Positions 1 through 11,299 of a stretch of DNA of 64,000 nucleotides are shown here, piece after piece. The position numbers and the translations under genes are program-made. Source of the stretch: Ilex aquifolium (taxonomy: Eukaryota; Streptophyta; Magnoliopsida; Aquifoliales; Aquifoliaceae); contig OX637406.1 of NCBI GenBank assembly GCA_951799425.1, positions 27,274,390-27,338,389 on the forward strand, given 5' to 3'. Within the stretch, counting starts at the first letter, position 1; each line of letters starts with the position of its first letter. The notes under the pieces were generated by a model that was not told the DNA's origin, ran no database searches, and saw only the letters and a program-made list of their open reading frames with translations.

Positions 1-10
1 TCGAATAGTA

Positions 11-437
11 ATGAGAGTTGTGGCTTTGAATAATCTCCTTGGCACTAACCTTAGTCTCTGGGAGATTTTGTATTGCCACATCGTCAAGCCTGCTGGCGAT
101 AACAATTACTACCTGGCGGTTAGGTACAAGAGTCGTTGCCTCATCACTCACCTTCCTAATTTCAACAAGAACCATGAAAAAGACATAGTGTTTGTTTATG
201 AGAATGAAGAACACAAGGTTAGGGGAGTGCTTGACTATCGATGCCCCTACGAGGGTGGTGCTCTAGGTATTCCCTTAAAACTTTAAGTTATTTTCTTCTC
301 TCATTTTTTTTATAAATATTGGTAGTCTCTATTTGCCTTATTTTCCAATAATGAGTAGGAGAAGTTGTGAAGAGGAGAGTCTCAAAACAATATGTCAATA
401 TGGAGGATCTCAAGAAGGTGTGGACTTTTAACAAGAC
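11..437 (+). pseudogene. Fragment of a gypsy-type gag-like ORF (Transposase_28-like)
   Basis: An open frame at 11-286 encodes 91 residues containing LSLWEILYCHIVKP, NNYYLAVRYKSR and LITHLPNFNKNHEKDIVFVY. This hydrophobic/aromatic pattern resembles the plant 'putative gypsy type transposon' (Transposase_28) region of gag-like proteins. A second coding-looking stretch (about 369-437, containing VSKQYVNMEDLKKVW) follows an interval at 268-368 that could be an intron or decay. The ORF enters from the left edge and is cut at 437/438 by solo LTR C. Deleting LTR C and then the MULE joins it in frame to 3295-3332 and 14272 onward. The family call rests on pattern memory and the host element cannot be placed. 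No function is expected. Confidence 0.5.
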
Positions 438-3289
438 TGTCACACCCCATCCCGAGAGACCTATTTGGTATCCCAAAAATGGAAGTATAACTCGACACGT
501 GGTAATACATGCGCCTGTAATGTAAGGAAGCATTTAAAACCAATAATACTAACCAATGATCTCATAAAAGAGATAAATCATACAACTCTATGACAGAGTA
601 CACAACTCTGTTACTCAATACAATGCAAATCATTAGGGAATTCATCCCTTACATCAACAAGAAAATGGACACTCATGTACAATACATACGCAACCAGTTT
701 CCTTAACCACCCATCTCGACTTTGCTAGAGCTGTAGTGGACCCATCTCTAAACTTCAACTTCTTGAAAATAAATATTTTCTTGAGTGTACTGCGCATCGT
801 AATAAATGAAAATATTAAAAATATGGATCAAATATTATTTCACCAAAATATGTTCACAATCTGAGGAGAATGACAAAATCAAAGTGTTTTCAACTCACTT
901 TGAAATCTCATAATCACTGGCAAAATATCAACATAATAAATAGTCCACATGTGCTATGAGTCAACAACAACATTTAAGCAATGTCAAGCTATCAACAACA
1001 TTTAAGCAATGTCAAGCGGTCTCACGACAACTGCACAGTGTCCAAATCAATAACATGTAAGTCATGTCAAGCTATCAATAACTCTAGTACAGTGGATACT
1101 ACTCAAGTCACAAGCTTTTCAACAATCCACAAGCTTTCAACAAAATATATTTGATCCATTATTTGCTCAACTCGACATAAATCAAGTCATCAAAACTTCA
1201 TTTCACATAGTGAAATAACTCATAGTAGTCATATAATTTTATTTTCAATTATTATGAAGCAGTACACTTCACCTGTTACAGCCAAGCAACACACAACTCC
1301 GCTTTATGCTCGATCCCTAGATGGAATCGATGTAGTAGCCTCCGACCCTAACAATTTACATATGCACAAATGCAAATAAGTATTGACTCAAAAATAAATT
1401 AATTTATGTAAATGAATGCATATAAATATGCTTCGTGACAATTCATATTCACCACAACTTAACTCTAACACCCAAGTTCAGAGACTAACTAGGTCACCCA
1501 AGTGTTTACGAACTCAATGAGTACCCTTTACGGCCTCAAACTGGTATGTAAACCCCTTTGTCACTCGACCTGTGTGCACTAAGGTTTATTTTAAAAGGAT
1601 TCTGGTATCTCATTTCATACAGTCAAATCATTCGTTTCGGACAGTTGTGCGTTACCGCACTCAAAACCCTAATCCAGATTCATAATTTTCAGTCCAAATT
1701 CAAAAAACCCAATCATAAGTTTTAAAATATTTTAAAAATTCATAAATAATGTAAGACATGATTTCAAAATGAATTTGACAAGCTTCAACTGATTTGGAAT
1801 TGAGAGAACCCTACCCTGTGCTGCTTTTTGATCCAAAACAGCCAAAATAAAATGATGTTATTTTTCAATGAAATTTCATACACATACTCAATTAACCTAC
1901 CTAAGAATGAATATAAAATTTATTTTCCAAAAAACACCCAAAAACTGGGTCAAATTGGCGTCAAAAGCCAAAATATTCATTTTAATTCTCATTTTGATCC
2001 GGCCGTCGGATCGACTTGAAATTTTATCGGGACCTCCGTACGGACGTTATGGAACTTTTGAAACTGACTATAGATCGATCGGACACCAGACGCGTCCTCA
2101 CTCACCGTCGGGGTGTCCAGTGGTCCTCTTGGTCCACTTCATCTTCTTCCTCGAGAATCCCGTGTCAAAATTCTGTTTTAAGACCCTCTCTTCTCACCCT
2201 TATAACTTACTTCACAGAACACCTTTAGACCTATTTTTTAGACTCTATGTACTCTCCTCATGGCCCTCTTCAGATCCCCATAGGTGAGCCCCTTCGAATC
2301 AAACTCTAACCCATCCAAACATTGAACCTAACTTTGAAACAAAATAAGGTTTTCCAACTCGGGGTCAGACCTGCAACTGCCTTTTTCAACCACCAAAAGA
2401 AATCTAAATCAATTTCTGAGGTCACCAATGGATTCCTAGGATTGGTTTTAGTCTAGCCCAATACCCTTATGTTTTTAAAACTCAAGATTCAAAGCTTTAA
2501 TTTTCAAAAACTCAAACCCTCACCATAAACTTCCTCTTCTTCGAACCACCACCACTAACCACGACCGCCCTTCAAACCACCTCTAAACGTCATCTCAAAC
2601 ACCCATAAATCATTTACAAACCAAAACTCAATAGAAAATCAAACTCATTCCAAAACCCATTAAAACCTGAAAATTCAAAACATGAATTCATGCTTCTACA
2701 GTGTATGAAACACGACTTAAACACCAAATATGAACTCCTAGGGTCCTCATTATTTAAGAAGTATACCCCTTGTAGCTCGAATAAGCCTCTCCCAAAGTTT
2801 GGTTCTCCAAGTTTTTGCTTTCTTTCTGTAACTTCTCTCCTCTCTTTCTCTCTCTTTTTGACGACTCTAACATATTCAAGTCTTAGTTGAAGCCTTCACC
2901 ACCTCCTCAAGCATTCTAGATGGATAAGGACAGGTAGAGAAGCCCCCACTTGGACATCAAGTTGCTTGGAGGCGGCTGCCATGCAATGGTAGTTCCGTAA
3001 ATACCATAAAATCCGAAAATTACATTTTAATATATATATATTTCATACCTCTCATTTAATCCATCAAAAACATCTCATAGTCAAGGATCAAAATTTTGTT
3101 GCAACACCAAATTAACTCAATGTAGTTTTGATTGTTGCAATTTAACCCTGGTATCACTTAATCTATTTTTTTTCCCAACAAACTTTAATATTTTAACTTA
3201 CCACTTAACATCCTTCTAACAACTTTCGAAATTATATTTTGACCCTCAATATTATTTAAATGCAATGTGATGCATGACAGGTTCTCACA
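438..3289 (-). mobile_element. Solo LTR C (gypsy-type), 2852 bp
   Basis: The plus strand begins TGTCACACCCCATCCC and ends GACAGGTTCTCACA, so the element has TG...CA ends. Read on the minus strand it starts TGTGAGAACCTG, like other gypsy LTR starts in this window. The flanks are AAGAC (433-437) and TAGAC (3290-3294), a 5-bp duplication with one mismatch. Removing the element and one flank rejoins the gag-like ORF in frame, which supports the boundaries. No pol-like coding region is visible inside. Positions 961-1090 carry short direct repeats of CATTTAAGCAATGTCAAGC. I read it as a solo LTR. An internal-deletion remnant is the alternative. Confidence 0.7.
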
Positions 3290-3322
3290 TAGACCCTCTT
3301 CTGCTTGGATAAGTCTAACGCT

Positions 3323-3332
3323 CTTTCAAAGC
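3323..3332. repeat. Left target-site duplication of the MULE
   Basis: CTTTCAAAGC at 3323-3332 is repeated exactly at 14262-14271. Ten bases is within the 8-11 bp range known for Mutator-like elements. Confidence 0.92.
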
Positions 3333-3480
3333 GGGAGCGGCTCCTCTACAGTTGGGACCTTACCGCATGTTATGCGGTTTAATAAAACGCCACCGTTTTG
3401 GTATGTTTTTTGCTTTTTTTTTTTTTTTTTTTTAATTTTCTCCTTACCAAAACGACGTCGTTTTGGTACTTTATAAATCA
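3333..3480 (+). repeat. Left terminal inverted repeat of the MULE
   Basis: It pairs with 14110-14261. The outer 36 bases match except for one difference (GGGACCTTACC versus GGGATCTTACC), and the inner part is diverged but collinear. It contains a T-tract (about 3413-3432) and a 24-bp perfect palindrome centred on GACGTC (3445-3468). Confidence 0.85.
3445..3468. promoter_or_regulatory. 24-bp perfect palindrome in left TIR (GACGTC core)
   Basis: The central 18 bases are CAAAACGACGTCGTTTTG, and the symmetry extends to 24 bp. A matching palindrome with one extra A/T pair per arm lies in the right TIR (14139-14162). GACGTC has the ACGT core recognised by bZIP factors, so a binding site for host or transposase protein is inferred, not shown. 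Confidence 0.75.
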
Positions 3481-4534
3481 GATCAGCTCTTCTTCTTCCT
3501 TCGGCTTCGACAGACTCAGACGCTCTCTCTCTTTCTCTCTCTCTCTCTTCTCCTACCTCCGGCGACAAAAAAGCTCCTACAAAAAAGCTCTTCTTCTTCC
3601 TTCGGCTGATCGCTGAAGAGTACCCAGGTTTGTGCTGCTATTTTGGGTTATTGATTTTGCGAAAATAGACCTAATTGTAGATTTTGTGGACTGAATGCAA
3701 TATGAGATTTGGTTTGTGCTGTTTTTATTTTTGTTAAAATGCTATTGTATAGCACTTGTAGGAATCAAAAAATTGATAAAACCAACAAATTTAGCGTGAA
3801 TTCGATTGATTGTAGATTGTGGGTTTCGGACGGTGTAAGCCTTCTCCCTGCGAATTGAGTTGGATGTTGATTGGATTGAAGTGGTGGTGGCCGAGTATTG
3901 GTGTGGTGGTGGGTGGTTGTGTGTGGTGATGGCATACTGAAATTTTGAATACTGAAATTTTTTTCACTAATATATCCAAGTATAGAAAAAGGTTTACACA
4001 GTTTACAATATGTGTTGATAGCTAGCTATAGATGTGTGCTTTAACTGATAAATTGATTTTTTCTTAGTTGGACCAGGCACTAGGACTTTGGGTTTTATTC
4101 TTAGGTTCTATAGACTGATATTGAGACTCCATGTATGAAGATGATTTGAGTTTGTGAATTTCTTTGTTGCTTCTCTATTTTGTTAACTGCGGTGTCGAAG
4201 TATGAGAATTAATTTATTTTGTGTAGGATTAAGTTTGGAACTTTTCCTGAGGAAAGACTAGGGGGAAGGGGACTTGTCAAGTTTTCTGTCATATATTTAT
4301 TCATTGGTTGCTGCTCAACCTGCTCTTTTTCTATTTTACAATCTTGAATCTTTATTATGCCAGAAATTCTGTGATTTGAACCCTGGAATCTGGACTTTAT
4401 GTATTTTGTTCCTGTGTACAGTTGAGCTTGCACATTTCCTATAAAACCAAGTATGTTGCATACTTGTATTATGCTGAATATATTGTTTGTGCTGAATGGG
4501 CAAGAACCATTTTATTAAGAGTAGTTTAGAATAG
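3481..4534 (+). promoter_or_regulatory. Putative 5' leader and intron of the MULE GRF gene
   Basis: A CT/TC-rich leader (3485-3620) follows the TIR, and a plausible donor ACCCAG|GTTTGTGC lies near 3627. An acceptor such as TTCAAG|AATGGC lies just before the GRF start near 4933. The layout suggests transcription initiating in or near the TIR with a first intron that spans the PPR fragment. This is inference from sequence alone, and no ORF of note lies here. Confidence 0.4.
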
Positions 4535-4740
4535 ATGACCAATAAGCTATTGGGCTTGAGACTTCTACTTGACAAATGTGGAAACCATGAGAGGCTCATC
4601 AAACAAATCCACACACAAGCCATAACACAAGGTTTCTTGAATCACAACCAACCCTTTGCATGCAAACTACTCAACACCTATGCAAAACTGGGCAAATCCA
4701 TTGCAGCCTAGGGGATCTTCAACCAAATACAAAGTTTGCT
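4535..4740 (+). pseudogene. Captured fragment of a PPR protein gene
   Basis: Translation from the ATG at 4535 gives LLLDKCGNHERLIKQIHTQ, then AITQGFLNHNQPFACKLLN, then TYAKLGKSIAA followed by a TAG, then GIFNQIQS in the same frame. The KQIHTQ..TQGF......KLLNTYAKLG..A..IF pattern is the N-terminal region of plant PLS-type pentatricopeptide repeat proteins, which act in organellar RNA processing. Only about 68 codons are present. Lying inside a MULE and isolated from any gene, it looks like host-gene capture of the Pack-MULE kind. It is non-functional as it stands because of the stop and truncation. Confidence 0.75.
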
Positions 4741-5331
4741 TAATGGGTTCATACTGTGTGATGACATAAGATATGTAGGCCAACTGTTTTATGTTTTTTG
4801 TTGCACTTTGAATGTTTATATGCTTCATGTTTGATCAGGCTTGATGATTCACATCATGATCTATTTATGTGTATGTCCAACAGCTTTCATTCATTACCTG
4901 ATAGTTGGTTCAAGCAATTCTACCTGGTTCAAGAATGGCATCTTCAAGCACAGTAACAAGCAATGAAGGGTTAAGATATCGCAATAGCACTTGTCCCATT
5001 TGTAGCAAAAGAGCGATTATCAAAGTTTCCGAATCTGAAAAAAATCCTGGGAAGCTATATTACAGATATCCAGACGATTCCAGTCACTATTTTAAGTGGA
5101 TGACTCCTATTTGTGACACCCCAAAATCTGGGGGTCCGTTGATTACCCATCAACCCGCGGAACACCCTTAGATACCGAGTAACTCGATATCACACTGTTA
5201 TGCCCCATTTACCGGGGTCCATAACTTAACAAAATTTGGGCAGAGTCTCCTTCGTACAGTGAGCTCTACCCAAAACTCAACCTATGCAATTTAACTTCAC
5301 ATGACCCATCCGAGGCCCAATATAAAAAAAT

Positions 5332-5378
5332 GACCTCACCGGGTCCATTTATAAGTAAACATTGGCCACACCGGGTCC
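5332..5378 (-). repeat. GACC-ACACCG-GGTC motif pair in LTR A
   Basis: GACCTCACCGGGTCC (from 5332) and GGCCACACCGGGTCC (from 5364) are spaced 32 bp. The same semi-palindromic motif occurs three to four times in the second LTR A at 33224-33331 with spacings of 33, 32 and 28 bp. Confidence 0.7.
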
Positions 5379-7349
5379 AATTATCCATACTTATATCAAA
5401 ACATGCAAATATCACAAGTGTTTTACATTTCAAACCCATCCAAATCACTTCCAAATTCATCCCAATTATGCATAATGAAATTCCTACATTATACAAAGTC
5501 CATGGAAATCCATTTCATACAATTCCATATATGTACACATCCAAATTATTTGGAATTTATATAAAAGTTATACAATTTAACCATAAAAGCCACATTCTGG
5601 CTTCTTCAACTTTGAGGCCCCAAATGAGAACCTCCCTCCCGCGAATGATGCGCACTTGAAATGTTTCCCTTATAGGGTGAGCCAACGCCCAGTAGAGTGT
5701 TTCCTACAAAGGCTACTCCTCAACCTATATGCATATGAAATGTTCACATGCACAACCACAATTCTCATAACCATTCCATCAAGTAATATGATTAAATGAT
5801 GTAATGCTAGAATGTCATGTCATGAATGAGGTGAGACCCACCCATGTGCATCCAACCCGAGTCCACTCCGACTCCCTTTACATGTCAATGCCATGTATGT
5901 TAAACCCGAGCTACCCAAGCCCCATAAAATGAGATGAGACTCATGTACTCAACCCGAGCCCGCCCCGGCTCAACATGAAATGAGATGTGACTCATTTACG
6001 CACTCACCCGAGCCCTTCCCAGCTCGACAACACAATGCAAATGCCAATGTGTACGACATGCCATGAGTGAGATGAGACTCAATCATGTAACACACCCCGA
6101 GCCTCCCCGGCTCCCACACACACAATGAAATGTCAATGTGTCGTAAAATCCGCTGTTGATGTTATCCACTCAACGACCATTGATAAATCAAAACCCTTGT
6201 ATCTTTGTTGGGCAACGGATTTTGATATCTCAACCGCCGGTTCCGTACACACCAGCACTTTTCTGGAATTTCACCGCCGGGAAGTGCCTGAACCATGTAA
6301 CCGGGTCTTGCACCCGAGGGGGGATCTATCCCTTCTTGCTATACCCTGACACAAGTTTTCCCTTTATGCATGTAACCGTGCAACTCAAATGAATATTCAA
6401 TCCATCTTTCCCGAGCCCACCATCAAACACCAAGTATGGTGTTGATTAATGCAACCATACCACCACACTCATGAATGACTCCCATGAATGTGACACAACC
6501 TTATGCCCAATATGCTATGACCGCCAATGAGCAACTCTTTTCATGTCCACATGCATTTAATACCACATAGATTGTGGTACAATACCCATGCACAAACACA
6601 CCCACACCCATGCTAACATCCCATGAATGTGATGCCCATGTCCACATACATTTAATACCACATAGATTGTCGTATAAACACCCATGCACAACATCCCTAT
6701 GACACAATGTCCATGTATGCGATGTTCCCGTGCATATGCAATGCAATGAACCATTGTCACTTGTATATCATGTTCATATATAATGAATGTCATATGAACT
6801 AATCTCACACATTTCATCAAATCCCATGACAATTTACATCATGAGCATGTAATTCTCACAATCTTTCACCATGCCAATATATATTAAAATCATATATCAA
6901 CAATCACAAATTTTCATGTAGCTCATATCATAAACATATAACTTAACTTTGCCACAATTTCAAGTATGTTTGTAAACCCCCACATTTGTATCGTTATATA
7001 GTAACATAAGTATGTTTTAAATTGCTAAAATATGTAATGATGTATGCATGAACTATGTATATGGTAGGAGTAGAAATAAAAATGTTAGTTGAGGTAATAG
7101 GGCATATTGTAGAAGTTTGGAAGCATTCCGGAGTGAAAGCACACTTTAGAGAGAATTTGGGTAAAAAGGATTTTTGATACTGCCTTAGTAATTTGATCAT
7201 AACTTTTTATCCTGATATCCATTTGATCTGAAATTTGGACAGTAGATAATATACTTCCAGGGCTACAAAATGGTATTTCACGAAAATTTTCCAAATCTAC
7301 TTCTAAATAGGCCAAAACATCACTGTAAGTTTCAGCAGAACCTGGGATG

Positions 7350-7517
7350 ACGTTCGAACGTGAACCGACGTTCGAACGACAGTGAGCCCCAGTACTTTGC
7401 CTCTGATGGAAAAACAAAAGTACTGAGAGCAAGTAACGTTCGAACGCCAAAGTACGTTCGAACGTAAAACAACAATTTGCACTACTGACGTTCGAACGCC
7501 AAATGACGTTCGAACGT
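7350..7517. repeat. Six 11-12 bp palindromes (ACGTTCGAACGT) in paired spacing
   Basis: Copies start at 7350, 7368, 7436, 7454, 7488 and 7506. Each pair is exactly 18 bp apart, and the last two pairs are 52 bp apart. They end about 52 bp upstream of the TATA box, so they lie in the U3 promoter region. Confidence 0.9.
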
Positions 7518-7568
7518 GATCAACGAATCAGAACACCAGATTTACGTCGGTTGAGATATTTTCTTCCC

Positions 7569-7578
7569 CTATAAATAC
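7569..7578 (+). promoter_or_regulatory. TATA box of LTR B
   Basis: CTATAAATAC follows the palindrome cluster and precedes an A-rich leader-like sequence (7620-7720). It is the best core-promoter match in the element. Confidence 0.65.
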
Positions 7579-7950
7579 ATAGTGCCGCCTCCTTTAGCCT
7601 CCATACACCATATACAAACCTAGAAATTCTTGAGAAACAAGAAAGAAAGGTAGAAACACAAGATCAAAGAAGATTTGCACTTTGAAGTGGATCAAAATCT
7701 CAAGTTTTTCAAGAACTTTAAGGAAGAAGAAGGTAGGGGTTTTCTTCCACTCTTGTTCACTGATGCTAGGCTTATATATATACATGTTTTGACTCTTAAT
7801 CATATATATTTGTTATGGAATCCTTGTTTCTTGATTGTTCTTGTAAATCTTACCATGTTTGATGGAAGTTGTAGCTTGATAATCATAAAACCTTTATTCT
7901 TGACATCCAAACTCTAATTTTTCAAGAAGTATGGATTTTTCTTATTGATA

Positions 7951-8120
7951 TTTATTTGTTCTTGAGTTCAAAACCTTATATTCATTTGTTCTTGATTTCA
8001 AGACTTGATATTCATTTGTTCTTGATTTCAAAACCTGATATTTACTTATTCTTAATATCAAAGCTTGATATTCCTTTGTTCTTGACATCAAAACTCTATA
8101 TTCATTTGTTTTTGATACAA
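7951..8120 (+). repeat. 30-bp tandem repeat, about six units
   Basis: Units of exactly 30 bp begin at 7951, 7981, 8011, 8041, 8071 and 8101 (consensus TTCATTTGTTCTTGATTTCA plus AAACTTGATA). The array is non-coding and lies downstream of the TATA box in LTR B. Confidence 0.9.
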
Positions 8121-8666
8121 AAACTTTAGTGTTTTGGTTGGAACAATAAAACTATATATTGTGATGATCTCTTGCTCATTTTCTTCTTGAGATGCTATAA
8201 TGAGAAATTGTGGATTTTGTCTTTATTTGGAATTGAGAATATATTGGTTTCCTCATTGGTATGGTTGTTGTGATGGACTTGGATTGTCATCGAGAGATGC
8301 CGTAGAGTGTTAGAGGTTAGTCTATCCCAGTGGGGGTAAGATGGTTTCCTAACACTTGTAGTGGATTGTCATTGGTTAATGCTACCACTATTGTTCACTG
8401 GAGTTCGAACAAGGGATGGTATGCTTTTCCTGGGAAGGGACTCGTCACTGCCATTTGGATGGTAGACGCCTTTTTCTAAAGTGTTTGTGATTGTGATGGT
8501 GATTGGTGGACTAGGTATAATCGTTGGGTAGATTCATGAGAAGCAATCAACATACATGGTACGGGGATGAACCAATATACATGGGATGATGGGTTGGATT
8601 GTCTTGGCCGTTGCATTGGTATGGGACAATGCATCGGAAGGCGCCCTTCCTAAATGGCTTAAAGTT

Positions 8667-8902
8667 GGAAATGGTATATTGGTTATTGTTCATTCTACCA
8701 TAGACGGTTTCTACAAGAGTCTTGGGAAGTATGGGATTCTGTGAGAATTTGTGGAAACATTGTATGGTGGACTGGATTATATTTGGAAATGGTATATTGG
8801 TTATTGTTCATTCTACCATAGACGGTTTCTACAAGAGTCTTGGGAAGTATGGGATTCCATGAGAATTTGTGGAAACATTGTATGGTGGACTGGATTATAT
8901 TT
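8667..8902 (+). repeat. 118-bp direct tandem duplication in LTR B
   Basis: GGAAATGGTATATTGG begins at 8667 and again at 8785, with near-identical sequence over 118 bp. A third truncated copy begins at 8903. Confidence 0.9.
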
Positions 8903-10752
8903 GGAAATGGTTTGTTAACTGTATAGTGGTTTCGTTTATTCATTCAATTACTGTTGTTCTTTAAACTTGAGATCTATTTAAATTGTCACTGTTTTATTTC
9001 AAGTTATATATGATATTTTGAAAAGTGAGACCGAACTGTTTTACATGTTTTCCAAACCTTGTTCGAGTTTGGGAGAACGTTGCTACAGAGCTTAGTGCTC
9101 ACCCCTTACAAACAATATATTTTTCAGATTATGGTTTAGAAGAAGAGCCCGAAGTTGATGAGCAAATAGCTTGGGAAGCGCAATTGGATGTAAGCGTGGA
9201 TTCCGAGGGGGATATCTAGAATTGTTATCTTTTTGCTCTAGACTAGGAAAGATATTGTAATACAATGGATGAATGTTATTTTGTTTATTCCGCTGCAAGA
9301 TTAAGTTTGATTTTGAGATGTAAATGCCATAGTTTGGCATATTCTTTTGGATGATGTTGTAGAAAGTATGTATAATGACTGGAATTTTCTTTATCTATGG
9401 ATTTTATTAGTTGCTCTCATTATGTGAATGGTTTTAGTATGTAATGTCGTCCAGGGTGGTTTTGGGGGCGCTACAATGTTATTTCAATTTTATTAAAATA
9501 ACCATTTCCACCAACTTAGGCATTTTGTTGAACACATTCAAGGCAAACAATTATGGTAGCACATATCATGCCCAACTTTCATATAATTCAAGAAATTTCA
9601 ATAGACAATTTCTACATAACAATTTAGGATAAAATTATTTTACCTAAATTCCATAAAAAAGGCAAGTGTAATTTTTCTAACAACCTACCCATTTTCTTCA
9701 TTATTCCATAACTATATACATATAAATATGTATACATATCTATATATATATCAAGCCATAATCATAGGCATTCTAGGTAAGAAATCAACCCAAGTAGGAG
9801 AACCCCTACCTCTTGTAGCGTGAGAAATCCCGTAGGAAGCTCCGAAGACCCGAAACTCAACTCGAATCTTGATTTTCGTACACCCGCGTCCGTTCACCTT
9901 CGGTGAAAGTTGTTGTTTTTGGTACCCACACGTAGCCCTCGTCGCGTAGAGCAACTCTCTCTTCTAGCTCGACGGAATCCGAGCGACGGTTGCCGGAGAA
10001 ATCGCCGGAGAAAGCTTGAAGAAACCATTTTTCTCTCTCTTTTCTCTCCAACGTGTGAGACCAGCTGACCTTGGGGATATTTTTGCTGAAATATCTCCAA
10101 ATTTGACCCTATTTATAATTATAGAATACTTGGCCCACAATTGGCCACACGTCCCTTTTAGTTCCGGGTTCGTTTTAATCCCGAAACGATTAAATTTCGC
10201 TCCGGTTTAAGTTCAAAATATTTTCTATGAACTCTAATTAAATTATTTTCAATTTTCTCACATTTTGTCCAAAATTTCGTTTTTGGGGTCACCCGAGACC
10301 CGACTGTCTCGTAAAACGTGAAAAATCGGACTATTTCGGAATTTGATGAAATTTTACATGGTCACTAGATTTCGCGAGACGAATTCAACGGCGAAGTCCG
10401 TTTCGTCATCCGAGCTCTAGAAAAATTCAGGTTCGCAACCCGTTCATAGTGGCAAGTTATTGTTTTGCCCCTTTGTGAATAGTTCAAATTTTCCGGGGTT
10501 TCACACTATTACTCTCCCCTCTTCGGAAATTACAAATGAAAGGATGGATGTCCGACGAATTGAAGACAATGTAATGACAATGAAGTCAAATATGTTTGTA
10601 CTCACGTTACTGGTGGTGCTTCTTATATTTGTGATTCTAGTGAAGTAGAGTTGTAAGAGCAATGATGTAATGATGAAAAAAAAATTGTGAATGAACTTGC
10701 GCGTTGAATTTGAATGAAATTGTGGGTTTTGTATATTGTTGTGACTTGGAAG

Positions 10753-10880
10753 ATCACATTCATCAAAAAAAGATCACATTCATTAAAAAAAGATCACATT
10801 CATTAAAAAGATCACATTCATTAAAAATATCACATTCATTAAAAAGATCACATTCATTACAAAGATCACATTCATTAAAA
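10753..10880 (+). repeat. 17-20 bp tandem repeat (GATCACATTCATTAAAAA)
   Basis: About seven consecutive units with varying A-runs lie just past the GRF stop, between the convergent GRF and transposase genes. The ORFs overlapping it on both strands arise from the repeat. Confidence 0.85.
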
Positions 10881-11299
10881 ATACAACAAGCATCCGTACA
10901 AGTTGAATGTTCCAACCACTAGTGATCTTTAACAAAATTTTCCAACAAATGATGTGAATGCATCCTTTTAACAAGCATCCTCCAAGCATCCTTACAAGTT
11001 GAATCCCCCATTCATGAAAAATGATTCAGCATCATTTAAAGAATGCACATATGTTGAATCAGTCGTAGTACCCTACATTAATGAGAAGAAGTCAGACAAA
11101 GAAACTTGATACATATGTGAAACAATAAAATTAACAATAAGGTAACATACCATAACACTTTGTACACTATTTGAAGCTTGAGAAGACATCGAATGACCAT
11201 ATGTTGATGTACACGGGTGACTGAAACCATGTACCTGGAATACAAAAATATTTACAATTATGTTTATAAAAATATGAAGTGAATAAAAATATGAAATGA

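Larger units (their letters stand above)
6971..9475 (+). mobile_element. Solo LTR B, copy 1, 2505 bp
   Basis: It starts TGTAAACCCCCACA and ends GGGGGCGCTACA. The exact 5-bp TSD is ATGTT at 6966-6970 and 9476-9480. A plus-strand TATA box CTATAAATAC (7569-7578) sets the orientation. Inside, in order, are a palindrome cluster (7350-7517), the TATA box, a six-unit 30-bp repeat (7951-8120), a 118-bp tandem duplication (8667-8902) and the acceptor-like block (9098-9127). The minus-strand LTR at 28448-30824 belongs to the same family. The ORF at 9025-9219 is not conserved in frame between the two copies and is not a gene. Confidence 0.88.
5112..10505 (-). mobile_element. Solo LTR A (gypsy, Tekay-like), interrupted by LTR B
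   Basis: The minus strand starts TGTGAAACCCCGG at 10505 and ends GGGGTGTCACA at 5112, matching the start and end style of the Tekay LTRs at 15568 and 22990. The 5-bp TSD is CTATT (5107-5111 and 10506-10510). Excluding the nested LTR B, its length is about 2.88 kb. A minus-strand TATA-like TTATAAATAGGG lies at about 10107-10120. The 5112-6850 part aligns with the truncated copy at 32310-33522, and 10505 inward aligns with the Tekay LTR start. No internal coding region is present, so it is a solo LTR. Confidence 0.85.
4935..10648 (+). pseudogene. GRF zinc-finger protein ORF of the MULE, split by solo LTR A
   Basis: Exonic pieces are 4935-5111 (59 codons) and 10511-10648 (45 codons plus TAG). 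The first encodes MASSSTVTSNEGLRYRNSTC and a GRF-type finger with PIC at residues 21-23, NPGKLYYRY at 37-45 and HYFKWM near 53-58. The later Cys positions of the family appear replaced by Tyr/His. The second encodes a polar linker and a C-terminal hydrophobic segment (FVLTLLVVLLIFVILVK), as in small plant GRF proteins with a membrane tail. The TSD CTATT (5107-5111, 10506-10510) falls within the codons, and removing the LTR gives one continuous 104-residue frame. An upstream in-frame ATG at 4905 is less likely. GRF fingers are nucleic-acid-binding modules. The role in a MULE is unknown. Confidence 0.8.

Noticed and set aside
9025..9219. Small protein gene (DYGLEEEPEVDEQ) in LTR B
   Set aside because: The other LTR B copy keeps parts of the sequence in a different frame arrangement, so it is conserved as DNA, not as protein.
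5112..9475. Reading 5112-9475 as one element, since both ends resemble TGTGACRCCCC inverted
   Set aside because: The flanks CTATT and ATGTT do not match. Pairing 5112 with 10505 and 6971 with 9475 gives two exact TSDs and a restored host ORF.
10704..10922. Ser/His/Lys-rich ORF
   Set aside because: Produced by the 17-20 bp tandem repeat.
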